Assembly (NCBI GenBank): GCA_044432725.1
Contig: JAWXUL010000005.1
Span: 75,392-139,391 of the forward strand
Direction: 5' to 3'
DNA: 64,000 nt
Source of the DNA: JAWXUK01 sp044432725
GTDB lineage: Bacteria > Bacillota > Clostridia > Oscillospirales > Oscillospiraceae
In this document: positions 27,231 through 37,482 of the stretch, piece after piece
Numbering within the stretch: the first letter of the stretch is position 1
Layout: the number at the start of each line of letters is the position of its first letter
The notes under the pieces: model-generated
Databases searched by the model: none
What the model was told of the DNA's origin: nothing
The model's input: only the letters and a program-made list of their open reading frames with translations
Made by a program: the position numbers and the translations under genes

Positions 27231-28459
27231 TTATTTTAGGTGGTAAGTTTCTCCATTTTCAAGGCAGATTACTTGTGCATCACCACGAATATTCTCTACT
27301 CCTTTTTGGTTCTCTGTGTGAATGGGGAAAACTTTTTTTGGTTGTAACACTTTGATGACCTTTTGCAAATCATCGCTACCGACGTGTCCGCTGGTGTGGA
27401 GATACTTGATTTTATCCTGAAATAGATCAGTGATATCTAAAATCTCGTTTTTTTGTGTTTTCCATGTAAACATCCGTCCCATAATCCGTAAAGGAGCAGA
27501 CTATCTGGCTTGTTGGCATGATTTTTCAAGCTATTTTTAAACAGTGTGAATTTAGCCTTTTTATTTTTGGCACGCACCAACATACAAAACCCTTTTGAAA
27601 TGTTGTGCTCATATTTTTTTCCACCTTTTTGGATGATATTTATTTTTTTGTCTTTGAAATTATAAATTCCTTCTGAATTTTCGTTTGATACAATAACAAG
27701 GATTTTTTTTTGATATTCATCGCAAATAAGTGGCATATAAGGAGGTAAAGCACCGACAATACTGGCAATATAGTCAATATTCATGGAAGAACAGAGGACA
27801 AACACATATTTATGCTTCGCCAGATAGCCCTTTGCTTTTTGTGAGATGGATGCTTCACTTTCTGGTACATAACCATCACGGCTTAGGGTGGTTCCTTCCG
27901 TGATTAAATAGTCAATTTTTTCGATTTTCTGAAAGTTTTCTAATGTTTCAGCCCCTGTATAGCCGTTTAATCTGAAATCTCCCGTGTGGAGAATACGTTT
28001 TCCTCCACATTCAATCAGAAGCATATAGGCATCGTAAGCAGAGTGATCAGCATGATAAGGGGTGATTTTCAGGTCGCCTATTTCTAAGGTTTTCCCTTGC
28101 TCTAAGAAATGGTTTTTTTCTTGAATTTTATGAAGTACTTGGTCTTTTTTTAGGACTTTCTTGTCTGCTTGCTTTCCTTTTATGAGTGTCTCTGTTAATA
28201 CTATAGACATTTCCGTGGCAGTTTTACCGAAATAGACTGGAACGTCCTCTGGAATCTGGTCTATCTCTCCAATGTGGTCACCGTGATAATGGGTAAGGAA
28301 AACTGCATCATAACCACTGTCCCAGTCAATATTTAGTTCTTTTTTCTCAGCCCCTTCTAGCTGTGAGCCAAAATCTATGAGGATTTTGGTGGAATTGGAT
28401 GAAATCTCGGTGACAGTACCACCGATTTGGTCGGTGCCACGCTGTACGGTGATGGTCAT
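27231..28459 (-). pseudogene. RNase J/beta-CASP-like metallo-beta-lactamase, frameshifted
   Basis: The main frame (28459 to 27437) encodes a metallo-beta-lactamase fold with HYHGDH at residues 57-62 and HTGDF as the next metal motif, then a beta-CASP-like section. The last ~70 residues, with LHTSGHVGSDDLQKVI and VFPIHTEN, are read in another frame (to 27231). The switch falls in an A7 run near 27452-27458; one extra A would restore a single ~409-residue protein. RNase J-type relatives process RNA. The start is 3 bases after the upstream nuclease-like gene. It may be a real frameshift, phase variation, or a sequencing error. Confidence 0.75.
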
Positions 28460-28462
28460 GAG

Positions 28463-29320
28463 TTAGTCTCCTTTTGTGATAGCTTGGAATATTTCGTCGA
28501 TATTAGTTGCAGTTTCTTGAATCATATAACTTATTTTATGGGGGGTATAAAGTTTTTCTACTTTAGGCTCGAGTTCCGAGTTTTTCGACTCAGTTCCTCC
28601 CAAAATCAACAAACTTACTCGAGGGAAAATATTTTTTGGTTCTGGTAAATTTGTTCCATATAATTGATTGCTTTGTTCTACAAAATCTTTGTATATTCGT
28701 AGAATATATTTGACTTTTTCGGGATTTTCTAATTCTTTATTGTAACGCAAAATCTGCCCTATAGTAGACTTATCTACTTCTTTTTTCTTTAAAATACCGG
28801 TATTTTTGATATATTTCGCCTCGCAAAAAGCAATTAACCCGCTTGTTTTATTGTAAAAAGCCAAATCAATACGGTTGCTTCCCTTGTCAGGCACCACCTC
28901 TGTATCAAAGAAAATTATATCGTTGTGACTGGTGAAATTGTACTGATACAAAGCTGAAATTGCGTTTGCCTCTTGTGCTTTACTGGTTTCACAGTTCATC
29001 TTTATCTCTTCATAATCGGAATAAAAATTAAAATCTGGTTTTGTCTCTTTAATTTCACTTTCTGTAAGATAGTGAATTTTGGTTTGTTTTTCACCTTTCG
29101 TATATTTGTGCGGAACTTTAGCATAACTGTTATGAGTAGTGAAACGTTTTTGTGGTCGATACTCAAAAATTCCACCGCTTTTATAATAAAAACTCACAAA
29201 TCAACCCCGAATTGCAGGTAAAACCTCTCCTTTTTTTATATCAGGAAGCAATTTCTTCTGAAATAGAGGTTCTTCCTTTAATTTATCGATTGCGTTGAAA
29301 TTTCTCATAAACTCTGCCAT
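28463..29320 (-). pseudogene. PD-(D/E)XK-like nuclease with an in-frame stop
   Basis: A frame from ATG 29320 (MAEFMRNFNAIDKL..., AAGAGG upstream) reaches a TGA at 29201-29203 and then continues in the same frame as a 244-residue stretch to 28463. Across the stop the protein reads VLPAIRG-stop-FVSFYYKSGG, which looks like one continuous domain. The C-terminal part has D111 (RIDLAFY) and CEAK (E126, K128), counted from the GTG at 29197: the restriction-like nuclease signature. Either the stop has killed the gene or the GTG provides restart. The product would pair with the metallo-beta-lactamase downstream. It is not a family I can name. Confidence 0.6.
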
Positions 29321-29437
29321 AATAACTACCTCTTTCTTGAAAATAATCAAATATTTCTGTTTTTTACTACTTTACCACTTTTGGGGCTTCCAGTCAAGAA
29401 GAAAGGAAAGTGAACTGGCTGTTTCTTCTCCCTTGCC

Positions 29438-30181
29438 GTGATGGATGATGAATCTACGGCTACTGTCATTTATTCCATTGGAAACGAAGATGGTACACCT
29501 TATTTGATTTCTGATGATGTACCTTTAGATTGTATGTACTTGTACGAGGGAGAACATTTTTCTTCTGGTGCGAATTTTGATAATAACAGTTCCTATGGAA
29601 GTATTTCTTATTTCCTGAGTATGCTCAGACGATGGCACGATTCAATTAGTTGAAATCATCAGTTCGGAAGGAAAAATCCCTAAGAATACAGTTTGTACTG
29701 CCTATTTTGGAAAGATTGGGTATTAGAACAATGATGATACGGAGCGAACCATACTACTTAGTAGATTTGGCGATTGATTTCCGTTTCAAATACACAGATA
29801 TTTCCGAAAAATTCACAAAAAACAAGAAAATAGTCTGGGAAAATGAAACCATTGACATAACAAGTGTCAGCATTTCTCCTTTTAGTGTATGAGTTGATTT
29901 CACGTTTGACAACGAAGTAACAGGGATGAACTGTGGAACGCAGAATTATTGTCAGAACAACGTCAATTACAAGAAAAACTTGAGTATTTGAGCGAAAATC
30001 AAGAAGAACAAAGAGAAGACTTGGGAAACTCTTATTTAAACTAGAAACAACAATTTTTGGCAATAACCTTTTTTATTACAGAGTGCCTTACTTTGTCACT
30101 CATGCCAAAGGCACTGTGATTGATTGTGATTTCAGTGGTGCTGGTCATAGAGGAAAAGAAACAACTAATGTATTCAAATAA
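29438..30181 (+). pseudogene. Decayed gene remnant of unknown family
   Basis: Fragments of one protein appear in successive frames: IYSIGNEDGTPYLISDD (29460 on), SDDGTIQLVEIISSEGKIPK (29620 on), FRFKYTDISEKFTKNKKI (29779 on), and VPYFVTHAKGTVIDCDFSG (30080 on). At least three frame changes and a stop separate them. The pieces resemble an extracellular beta-rich protein, but I recognise no family. There is no ribosome site worth noting at 29438. Confidence 0.4.
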
Positions 30182-30249
30182 AATCCTTATTTTTAAGGAT
30201 AAAAATTAATTTTCAGAAGATAAGCAAAAGTCAAAAAACTAATTTTAAA

Positions 30250-30297
30250 ATGAGTGAATACAAATACTGAAAATGAATCATATTCACTCATTTTTTT
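30250..30297 (+). terminator. Terminator between the remnant and module A
   Basis: A 12-bp stem (AATGAGTGAATA / TATTCACTCATT) followed by T7. Otherwise the gap 30182-30421 holds no gene that I can see. Confidence 0.75.
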
Positions 30298-30421
30298 AAA
30301 TGTTTCGTTAACAACCCTTTCCTTGAAATGGGAGTTATTATATTGGTGATTATTGATATTTATACATTTTTATATTTATTCTCTTTCCTCCCCACGCAGA
30401 GGAACAGGCTTGTAAGTTCAG

Positions 30422-30811
30422 TTACTCATAATATTTAGGGCAACCAAATAAAACAGATGTTATTGTACCGTTTTCAAAGGTAACACCAATAGACTTTTCC
30501 ACACTTACATAACTACCTTGATCCTCAATAAAATCTCCTGATAAGAGGTGCAATTCTGTTACTTTCAGTGAAAATACATCAATGTCACCCACAACGACAG
30601 GGATATCGCCAAAAGTTTCGACCGCTTGAAAATTATTATTACTATCGTAAAAAACATGAAATAGTTTACAATCATCGGCGGTGTTTTTGCTGAATTTACT
30701 CTTTTTGAACTCTGTATACTCAGAACTCAGTTCACTTCTCACCTTTTCTCTATCTGTGCCAAAGGGAACACCATTCACGGCTTTTATTGGCTCAACACTC
30801 ATTTTATTCAT
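30422..30811 (-). CDS. Putative immunity protein of module A
   Basis: A 129-residue soluble acidic protein (VNGVPFGTDREKVRSELSSE at the start, then short strands). It has no membrane segment or catalytic motif. Its ATG shares one base with the TAA of the preceding toxin gene (TAATG), the tight coupling typical of toxin-immunity pairs. I do not recognise a named Imm family. The immunity role is inferred from size, order and coupling. Confidence 0.65.
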   Translation of the reverse strand: MNKMSVEPIKAVNGVPFGTDREKVRSELSSEYTEFKKSKFSKNTADDCKLFHVFYDSNNNFQAVETFGDIPVVVGDIDVFSLKVTELHLLSGDFIEDQGSYVSVEKSIGVTFENGTITSVLFGCPKYYE

Positions 30812-31395
30812 TAAATTTTCCCCTCACTTTCTAACTTGTCCAAGTATTTTTCCATATCTGCTATCTCAGAATCATATTTGTCCCCAAATTTCTCTCGAAT
30901 ATCATCAATATCCATTTGCACAGCTTCACGGAATTTACCTTCTTTAATCAGTTCTGCTTGTTGCTCACGATATTCCCTTGCTTCCAAGGAATTCCCACAG
31001 CTTGCCGTTTGGCGATGGTCAGCTTTCTCCATCACAATGGCAGGGCCGTCACCACGAGATAATTCACTGATGCTATCAGCTGGCATATGATGAACTTCTT
31101 GAGTAGTTCCATCACTTTCTTTCAATTTTTCACGATAATTACTATCTGATGATACATTTTCTTTGGGTTTTACTTCAATAGAATCTGGTGTTTTTCTAAT
31201 ATCCATATCGGATAGCGGATTTAATTTTTCGCCAAACTTCTGTTCAGAGTTATCTAAATCATTTTTAAAGGAATCGAGGTCATTTGCTGGATTATCCAAG
31301 TTATTTGTTGGTTTATCCAAGTCATTTGTTGGCTTATTCAAGTCATTTACTGGTTTTAATAGCTCATTTTCTAAGCTGCCCTTAAAATTTTCCAT
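30811..31395 (-). CDS. Putative nuclease toxin of module A
   Basis: A 194-residue protein. Residues 13-50 are heptads of the form KPTNDLD, encoded by a 21-bp tandem DNA repeat. A linker leads to a C-terminal domain (about 98-194) with EVHHMPADS (H102, H103) and GPAIVMEKADHRQTAS (D126, H127), a histidine-rich metal-nuclease-like pattern seen at the ends of polymorphic toxins and phage-head fusions. HNH/endonuclease-VII-type activity is a guess. There is no signal peptide, LXG or WXG domain. It lies 8 bases after the HerA-like ATPase gene and is followed by a coupled immunity candidate. Confidence 0.65.
   Translation of the reverse strand: MENFKGSLENELLKPVNDLNKPTNDLDKPTNNLDNPANDLDSFKNDLDNSEQKFGEKLNPLSDMDIRKTPDSIEVKPKENVSSDSNYREKLKESDGTTQEVHHMPADSISELSRGDGPAIVMEKADHRQTASCGNSLEAREYREQQAELIKEGKFREAVQMDIDDIREKFGDKYDSEIADMEKYLDKLESEGKI
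31255..31359. repeat. 21-bp tandem repeat inside the module A toxin gene
   Basis: Five 21-bp units, the last four clearly alike (each contains AAGTCATTTGTTGG or close variants), encoding the heptad KPTNDLD. Copy number could change without shifting the frame. Confidence 0.8.
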
Positions 31396-31403
31396 AATTC
31401 CCC

Positions 31404-34400
31404 TTACCTCAGTGCAGATAATTCATTTATTTTATTCAAAACTACCTCATAGTTACGATTGCGCAAAGTTTGTTCTTCTAGGATTTGGATTACAATTTCT
31501 TTTTGGAGAGAATAGTCATAACCTGAAAGAGAAGGCACTGTGTTTCGTGAAATTTCTTCCAAGCATTTTTCACCATCTATAGAGGAAGAGACATTATGAA
31601 AAGTTTTAGGGTCAACAAACAATTCATAAAAAAGCTTGCTTTTGCTTGCTGTTCCAGTTTGTACGTCAAAAAAAGCTTTCTTGATTGACACTTTTAAGTC
31701 CGATTCCACGAAAAACTCTGGAGTTTTCATATCTTTTTCTATCTGATTCATCAATACCATCTTAATTATAACTGCTTTCATGTCAATTTCTTCTACATCT
31801 GCAATAGGATATTTATATTTTAAGATGTTACCATTTTTATCTATGTCTGCTGAAAATCTATCTACTTGGCACAATACTGGCTCCAACCAATTATTCTGAA
31901 ACACTGCAGCCACCCCTGTTTTCAGACGAGATAATTCCACAATTTGTTCATCGTTCAGATTTGCTGATTTACCAACTAGTTCACGATCTGATTCATCAGG
32001 TAATTTCATAATAATTTTCGTGTTGGTATTGCGAATTACAGACATATCCAACATATGAGGTGATTGATCGGCTATAATAAAACCTTCCCCATAGGTACGC
32101 ATTTCTGCAATGGCGTTAGAGAGCATTTCTACTGATTTTCCAAGCAGATTAGCACTTTCACTCACTTGCTCGGTAGAGGTACGTTTTAGCAAGTTGTGTG
32201 CTTCTTCTAATACAGTCACGTGGTGCAGTTTTGCATTTTCATAATCTGATACCATATAATATTCTGACAATTTCATCACTAACAAGCCCATAATCAGTGC
32301 TTTAGTCTCTATGGAACCTACTCGACTTAGGTCTACCACAACATTTTCTTCAAATAGTTCTTCATCTGTTAGGTCATTTTGGGTGAAAATCATGCCGTTT
32401 ATTCCGTTAGTCAAAGAGCGAATGCGTGTAGAAAGAGCACCGATGTAATCTCCTTTGTTATCAGATGAATACTCACTTTCGTGCATAACAACAGAAATTT
32501 GGTCAAGGACGTCTGCAAACGTGGGGAACAAGTTTTCAGGAATCGTATTGATAGACTTTTTCAAATCCCACCCTGCTGATTCATAGGCACGTTCCATTGC
32601 CTCTTTCAAAATAGCTGGCATTGCCGCATACATGGGCCAACAAACATTGAAAATATCGACTAAACGGTCCAAATGCTCTAAAATATGGATTTTTTCAGAA
32701 AATTTGAAAGGATTGATGCGAAGCATGGGAGTCAGATTAGGATTCGTTCCATAAACTTTGACATCTTCCCTTGTTCCAAACACGTTTTTATATTCTCCTT
32801 TAGTTGGCTCAATCACTAAAAATTTCTTTTTTTCTTGTGTTAGCTTGTCCAATAAAGTATAAATGGTATTTGATTTTCCAGAGCCTGTGGAACCTGTGAT
32901 GAAAGTGTGTTTGGTTAATTCTTCCATGGATAAGAAAATCCCCTGCTCTTGCACCTCTTGGTACATATGGTATCCATTCCCTAGCCGTAAATCAAAATTT
33001 AATTTATCTAACCCATGGGCTTCACGGCCAAATTGTACACAATTTACCACTGGCAGACCTTGGAGAGACTTTCGTGGGAAAGAAATCACATGGGATAATT
33101 CATTGGTTCCTACATAGGCAGTGGGTGTCACAATCGTGTTTTCTTGTTGATTTCCAGTGAGAAACAGCGGATGTGTAAAATGGCTTAAGTATTTACATAT
33201 CTCTGGAAAAACATCATTATCTTTATTATCTCGTGACCACTCTTGAATGGAAGAAGATTCTACAAAAGATTCTTCTCCTTGGGTCAGAGAACGCAAGAAA
33301 TTCGCCACATTTTTGCTGGTTGTCCCATCATTTGCAACTACATAAGTGGAAAATTTCCACAAACCATTTCCCTGATTTTCATTGATTCGTACCATGGTCT
33401 TTTCCAATTTATTCATGACGTTGCTGACTAATTGGGATTTGTAAGTATAAGTTGTGGCATGGCTACTACCAATGGAAAGACTTTCATTTCTGCCAGTGGT
33501 ATCCGTATTACCATGGGTATCGGTATGGATTTTCCCTTTACTATATCCGTAACCAGCTGAAAGACCACCAAAAAGAGAAAACGCTTTACTGATACCTGCT
33601 GAGGCACCAATGCCAAAAAATCCAACACTTCCTCCGATATTACGCCCAATAGTGTTAGCTCCTCCCACATTGATTCCTAAATTCACAGAGTGGGTTTTGC
33701 TGATAGCATCACTGATGCTTGTTGAATTTGAAAGAGAGGACATCTCACCTTCTGTTTTGTTTTCATTTTCTCCCAGTTGAAACTGGTAACTGACATAGGG
33801 GGAAATAGCTGTTGCCATGTCCTCGAACCCAGATATCAGTTCTTTAGCATTCTCTTGTGATAATGACTCAGCTAAAAAAACAACAGTGTATTCTTCATCT
33901 TTACTTTTGGGCAAAACACCATTGAGAAGTTTGTCCAAACCTTGGCTGATATAATCTTCTGATTTTTCAGAAGGCATATTTACCAAAACAGCTATAGAGC
34001 CCGCATTTTGAAAATCAAACACCTCGTTTGAGTAATCTGTATCATCCGCATTATTATCATCTAGTTTTTTTGATTGAGAACCTGAAAAATTTCCATTTAT
34101 GGACTTCTGTAACAAATCAAGGTTGTTTTTACTATCCTCATTTCGGTCATCCCCAATATTTTTCACCACAAAATACATTTTGGTCGCAGTAACAGATTTC
34201 TTTACCACCAAAGCCAAAGAGTGGTCGCCGTCTGCAAATAAACTAAGGACATTTTTGAAGCAATCTGCAATTTTCTGCTTTTTATCATAAACCCAACGAG
34301 TGACCTCTAAAGAGCGAATATTAGAAGGATACGTTATTTGTTCGTCAGCGTTAACTGTTTCCTCAAAGGGTAATGGCACAAAATCTGTGGTTAATTTGTT

Positions 34401-34484
34401 CAAATAAGCCTTATCTAAGGTATATTCAATTTTGCCTAAATTTTCAAACAATAATTCTTTTTCTGGTAGCTGATGATTTGACAT
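31404..34484 (-). CDS. HerA/DUF87-type ATPase of module A
   Basis: A 1026-residue protein. The N-terminal ~270 residues are of no known family; residues about 270-335 are strikingly glycine-rich (LGINVGGANTIGRNIGGSVG). The ATPase core has Walker A GSTGSGKS (531-538), Walker B VLEEAH near 758, and the GEGFIIADQSP and IRNTNTKIIMKLP sections of the HerA/FtsK group (DUF87). Such hexameric motors move DNA, or proteins in some secretion systems. It is paralogous to the ATPase at 51909. It sits between a tail-anchored protein and a toxin gene. A secretion motor for the toxin or an intracellular defence motor are both possible. Confidence 0.85.
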   Translation of the reverse strand: MSNHQLPEKELLFENLGKIEYTLDKAYLNKLTTDFVPLPFEETVNADEQITYPSNIRSLEVTRWVYDKKQKIADCFKNVLSLFADGDHSLALVVKKSVTATKMYFVVKNIGDDRNEDSKNNLDLLQKSINGNFSGSQSKKLDDNNADDTDYSNEVFDFQNAGSIAVLVNMPSEKSEDYISQGLDKLLNGVLPKSKDEEYTVVFLAESLSQENAKELISGFEDMATAISPYVSYQFQLGENENKTEGEMSSLSNSTSISDAISKTHSVNLGINVGGANTIGRNIGGSVGFFGIGASAGISKAFSLFGGLSAGYGYSKGKIHTDTHGNTDTTGRNESLSIGSSHATTYTYKSQLVSNVMNKLEKTMVRINENQGNGLWKFSTYVVANDGTTSKNVANFLRSLTQGEESFVESSSIQEWSRDNKDNDVFPEICKYLSHFTHPLFLTGNQQENTIVTPTAYVGTNELSHVISFPRKSLQGLPVVNCVQFGREAHGLDKLNFDLRLGNGYHMYQEVQEQGIFLSMEELTKHTFITGSTGSGKSNTIYTLLDKLTQEKKKFLVIEPTKGEYKNVFGTREDVKVYGTNPNLTPMLRINPFKFSEKIHILEHLDRLVDIFNVCWPMYAAMPAILKEAMERAYESAGWDLKKSINTIPENLFPTFADVLDQISVVMHESEYSSDNKGDYIGALSTRIRSLTNGINGMIFTQNDLTDEELFEENVVVDLSRVGSIETKALIMGLLVMKLSEYYMVSDYENAKLHHVTVLEEAHNLLKRTSTEQVSESANLLGKSVEMLSNAIAEMRTYGEGFIIADQSPHMLDMSVIRNTNTKIIMKLPDESDRELVGKSANLNDEQIVELSRLKTGVAAVFQNNWLEPVLCQVDRFSADIDKNGNILKYKYPIADVEEIDMKAVIIKMVLMNQIEKDMKTPEFFVESDLKVSIKKAFFDVQTGTASKSKLFYELFVDPKTFHNVSSSIDGEKCLEEISRNTVPSLSGYDYSLQKEIVIQILEEQTLRNRNYEVVLNKINELSALR

Positions 34485-34542
34485 AAATTTCTCCTTTTTT
34501 ATCTGGTAGTATATAGTGTCTTACAGGAATGTTCTTCAATCC

Positions 34543-34911
34543 TTATTTCATAAACTTAGAAATTAGAAACAAAATGACGATAACCCCCGCAAATAACCCC
34601 AAGGTTCCTATGGCACTTTTTTGAATTGACTTTCCTGAAACTTTTTCTGCCACTTGGTCTAAATAAAGAAGATAATCTTCGTTAAAACTTTCTGCAACCA
34701 CGGCATAAATCAGGGTTTCTAAATATTCCTCTGTCCAATGAGAAGGATCTGTTTTCTCTGAAAAAGAGGTGCCAATAAAACTTGCTTTGATTTCTGGGTG
34801 CGAAACCAACTCTGGGATGTCCTTTGCTGTTAATTTTCTTTTTTTAATGTCCATGGCAATGGTGTTTCGCTTCACCTTACCTGCAACAATATAATTTTCC
34901 CATGGAATCAT
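34543..34911 (-). CDS. Small tail-anchored protein of module A
   Basis: 122 residues, of which the first ~95 are charged and the C-terminal ~22 (IGTLGLFAGVIVILFLISKF) form one membrane helix, so the protein should be tail-anchored with its bulk in the cytoplasm. It starts 1 base after the dynamin-like gene ends, so the two are coupled. I know no family for it. It may bring the GTPase or the HerA ATPase to the membrane. Confidence 0.75.
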   Translation of the reverse strand: MIPWENYIVAGKVKRNTIAMDIKKRKLTAKDIPELVSHPEIKASFIGTSFSEKTDPSHWTEEYLETLIYAVVAESFNEDYLLYLDQVAEKVSGKSIQKSAIGTLGLFAGVIVILFLISKFMK

Positions 34912-34912
34912 C

Positions 34913-37348
34913 TTAAATCTCCTTCCAAATTTCCTGATCCAGCTCAGATTTTAGTCCTGTAAGTTCCCGAGCTACTGCATTTATTTTTTTCTCGAAGGCT
35001 TCCATTTCTTCTTTGCTAAAGTTCATAGCGTGTATTTGTTTGGAAAAGGTGTCAAGTTCCTTAACAAAATCTATTTTTATTTGGTCAATCATTTCACTTA
35101 GTGATACAACATAATAATTTTTATAGGTGTCTGATATTTGGGTCATATCTTCAAAAACTTGTTCTTTCACAGATTCTTTTAGTCTTTCTACATTCAAAAA
35201 AATAAGACCGCTACATTTATCAATGATTGCCTCGAATGGTTTCGTTTCACAACTAAATTTTACTGGAGGTAGGGTTATTCTCTTGAAATACCCCTTTGCA
35301 CTCTCGCTTAACTCGCCATGAACAGCGATTGCTTTTTGCAAATCATCAATAAACTTTTTTTGCAAAGATTTTAGCTCAGAATTGGCTTTAGAAATGAAAT
35401 TATCTGTGTACTTTTTATACTGCGTTACGATAATTTCTTTGATTTTTTTTGTATCGTTTTCTCTTTTTGTTCGTAGTCCTAAAAACTTTCTGAAATAGGT
35501 ATCAATTTCATCCAAAGTAGAGTTGACCAAAGTTGCCTTGGACTGTTCTTTACTTAATCCTAGCACTTTTATCATAGAGTCATCTAATTTATTTTCACAA
35601 GGGAGATATTTTAGACGAGTTTTTTCTATTTCATTTTGCAAAGTATTTTGAAGCAATGAAATATCTTTTTCTAATGTTTCAATCGCTTTTTTTGCATCCA
35701 TTTTTAGTGTGTTTGACTTGTGATTCATGTTATTAAGTACAGTTTCTACACTATCAATGATTGCGTAAGTTTTTACAGCTACAGCGTATTTCTCTCCATA
35801 TTCAATAATATTATCTTCTAATGCAAAGATTCCAGTTGAAATTTCCATTACTTTCATCGGATCATTATTTTCATGAGCTTCCCTTAATTTATGGTCAGAT
35901 TTCCCCTTCATAAAATCTGTAGAAATCTCAGAGCTACCTCGGCGATTTTGTAGATAATATCGGTTTCGTTCTTTATCTATTTTTTGATACTTTTCATAAT
36001 TATCTTCATAGTCATCTTTTTCCTCTTCAGTCGCAATTCCACTTTTATTCATTTTTGCGATAAGAGCATATTTAGCCGATAAAAAATAAAGTTTTTTGTC
36101 TTTTAATGGTATTTCACCCACAATTTCATTATTTTTATTTTTGTGGATAATCGTTCTCTCATGGAAAGAAGTTCGATCTTTTTCACCTATGGTGTCGGAA
36201 GAATTTACAATAAATAAAGATCGATCTATATCTATGCTTGTCTTAGCACTATTATGATCTGCTTCCTGTAGATATTCCAAAAGTGCTCGGTTTCCACTGC
36301 CTTCTAACTTATTTGGTGCGATGACGTAAATTAAAATGGAATGAGTTTGTGATTTTAATGCTTCCACCAAAGTATCCTTGTGTGCATCTTCATCACTATC
36401 GCTACCTGGGGTATCATAAATTGTAAATTGAAGAGAATCATTGTCTAAAGGTATGGGATATTTCAAAATGATTGTTTTTCCCACACTAGGCTGTTCGTTT
36501 AAAACATCAAGAACTCTTTGAATTTGTTGATGACAAAATAATGATCTGCCTGTCACTATTGTTTCTTGAATTGCTTTTCGTGCCTCTGTTTCTCTTGGAC
36601 CATGCACAATTTCTAAAGTCTTTTTCTGCTCATCCAAGATGATTTTTGCTGGCTCTTCATCCATTTCAAAAGTAATACTAATAGGGTCTCCTTGCTGCGG
36701 ACTAGAAATTTCGAACATTTTTGCTGTTTTTGATTCAATACTTTCAGGCAAAACACGTGCGCCTAAAACAGCATTGATTAAGGTTGATTTTCCAGCACTG
36801 TATACCCCTGCGAAACAGAGATTTACGTTGTTACTTTGAAGGCTTTCAATTTTTTCTTGAATGTTTTTTATTTCCTCCTTCAAATCTACTTGAAAAGAAT
36901 TAGTTAACTCTCGTACTTTTTCGTCTTGAGAAGCAGTCGGGGAAAAATTCTTTTCATGCATCTCAAGTGCAATCAGGGATTTCACTCCCATTTCTTTGAC
37001 CATTTCATAGGTGATGTTCATATCTGGTAGTTCAGCCAAAAGTGTTGCCGTAATGTGACATTTTTTCTTGTTTTTGTTGTAATACTCTAACATTTGCTTG
37101 AAATCCTCATAATCTGATTTAGTACAAATTAATTTTATGCTTACTTCTCTTTCTCCGTCATAAGCAGATGCAATATCATCAAAAAATTGATTTCCTTGAT
37201 CCTGCAAAATAAAATTCCCACTGTTTGCTACATATTTATGGAGGACACTGTCTTGTTTAATTTCTTTTTTTACTTCTTTTTGAATCCGATGAAATTCAAT
37301 TTCTTTTTTTGCTGGGTGATATTTAATCTGTAGATAGTTATTGCTCAT
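34913..37348 (-). CDS. Dynamin-like GTPase of module A
   Basis: An 811-residue protein from the ATG at 37348 (AAGGAAGG upstream). The GTPase domain has the P-loop GVYSAGKS (181-188), a switch threonine region (ESIESKTAKM), DTPG near residue 310, and a plausible NSSD base-recognition motif. The C-terminal half is coiled-coil-rich, as expected for dynamin-family stalks. Residues 1-140 are an extra N-terminal domain unlike classical bacterial dynamins. Bacterial dynamin-like proteins remodel membranes and some protect against phage-caused lysis. It is the first intact gene of the module A operon. Confidence 0.85.
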   Translation of the reverse strand: MSNNYLQIKYHPAKKEIEFHRIQKEVKKEIKQDSVLHKYVANSGNFILQDQGNQFFDDIASAYDGEREVSIKLICTKSDYEDFKQMLEYYNKNKKKCHITATLLAELPDMNITYEMVKEMGVKSLIALEMHEKNFSPTASQDEKVRELTNSFQVDLKEEIKNIQEKIESLQSNNVNLCFAGVYSAGKSTLINAVLGARVLPESIESKTAKMFEISSPQQGDPISITFEMDEEPAKIILDEQKKTLEIVHGPRETEARKAIQETIVTGRSLFCHQQIQRVLDVLNEQPSVGKTIILKYPIPLDNDSLQFTIYDTPGSDSDEDAHKDTLVEALKSQTHSILIYVIAPNKLEGSGNRALLEYLQEADHNSAKTSIDIDRSLFIVNSSDTIGEKDRTSFHERTIIHKNKNNEIVGEIPLKDKKLYFLSAKYALIAKMNKSGIATEEEKDDYEDNYEKYQKIDKERNRYYLQNRRGSSEISTDFMKGKSDHKLREAHENNDPMKVMEISTGIFALEDNIIEYGEKYAVAVKTYAIIDSVETVLNNMNHKSNTLKMDAKKAIETLEKDISLLQNTLQNEIEKTRLKYLPCENKLDDSMIKVLGLSKEQSKATLVNSTLDEIDTYFRKFLGLRTKRENDTKKIKEIIVTQYKKYTDNFISKANSELKSLQKKFIDDLQKAIAVHGELSESAKGYFKRITLPPVKFSCETKPFEAIIDKCSGLIFLNVERLKESVKEQVFEDMTQISDTYKNYYVVSLSEMIDQIKIDFVKELDTFSKQIHAMNFSKEEMEAFEKKINAVARELTGLKSELDQEIWKEI

Positions 37349-37391
37349 AATTTCGCCTTCCTTATCCTTAATATAAAAATTTGCTTCTCTT

Positions 37392-37420
37392 AGCATATCA
37401 CATTTCGACAGATTTTGCAA
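37392..37420 (-). promoter_or_regulatory. Probable promoter of module A
   Basis: Minus-strand TTGCAA, 17 bp, TATGCT. The spacer contains AATCTGTC, resembling the island motif ATCTGTCC, but 8 rather than 11 bases from the -10 box. Confidence 0.5.
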
Positions 37421-37482
37421 GAAAAATTTACCAGACCAAGAAGGTCAATGTCTGTCCCTCTTGTGCAATTACGACAAAACTC

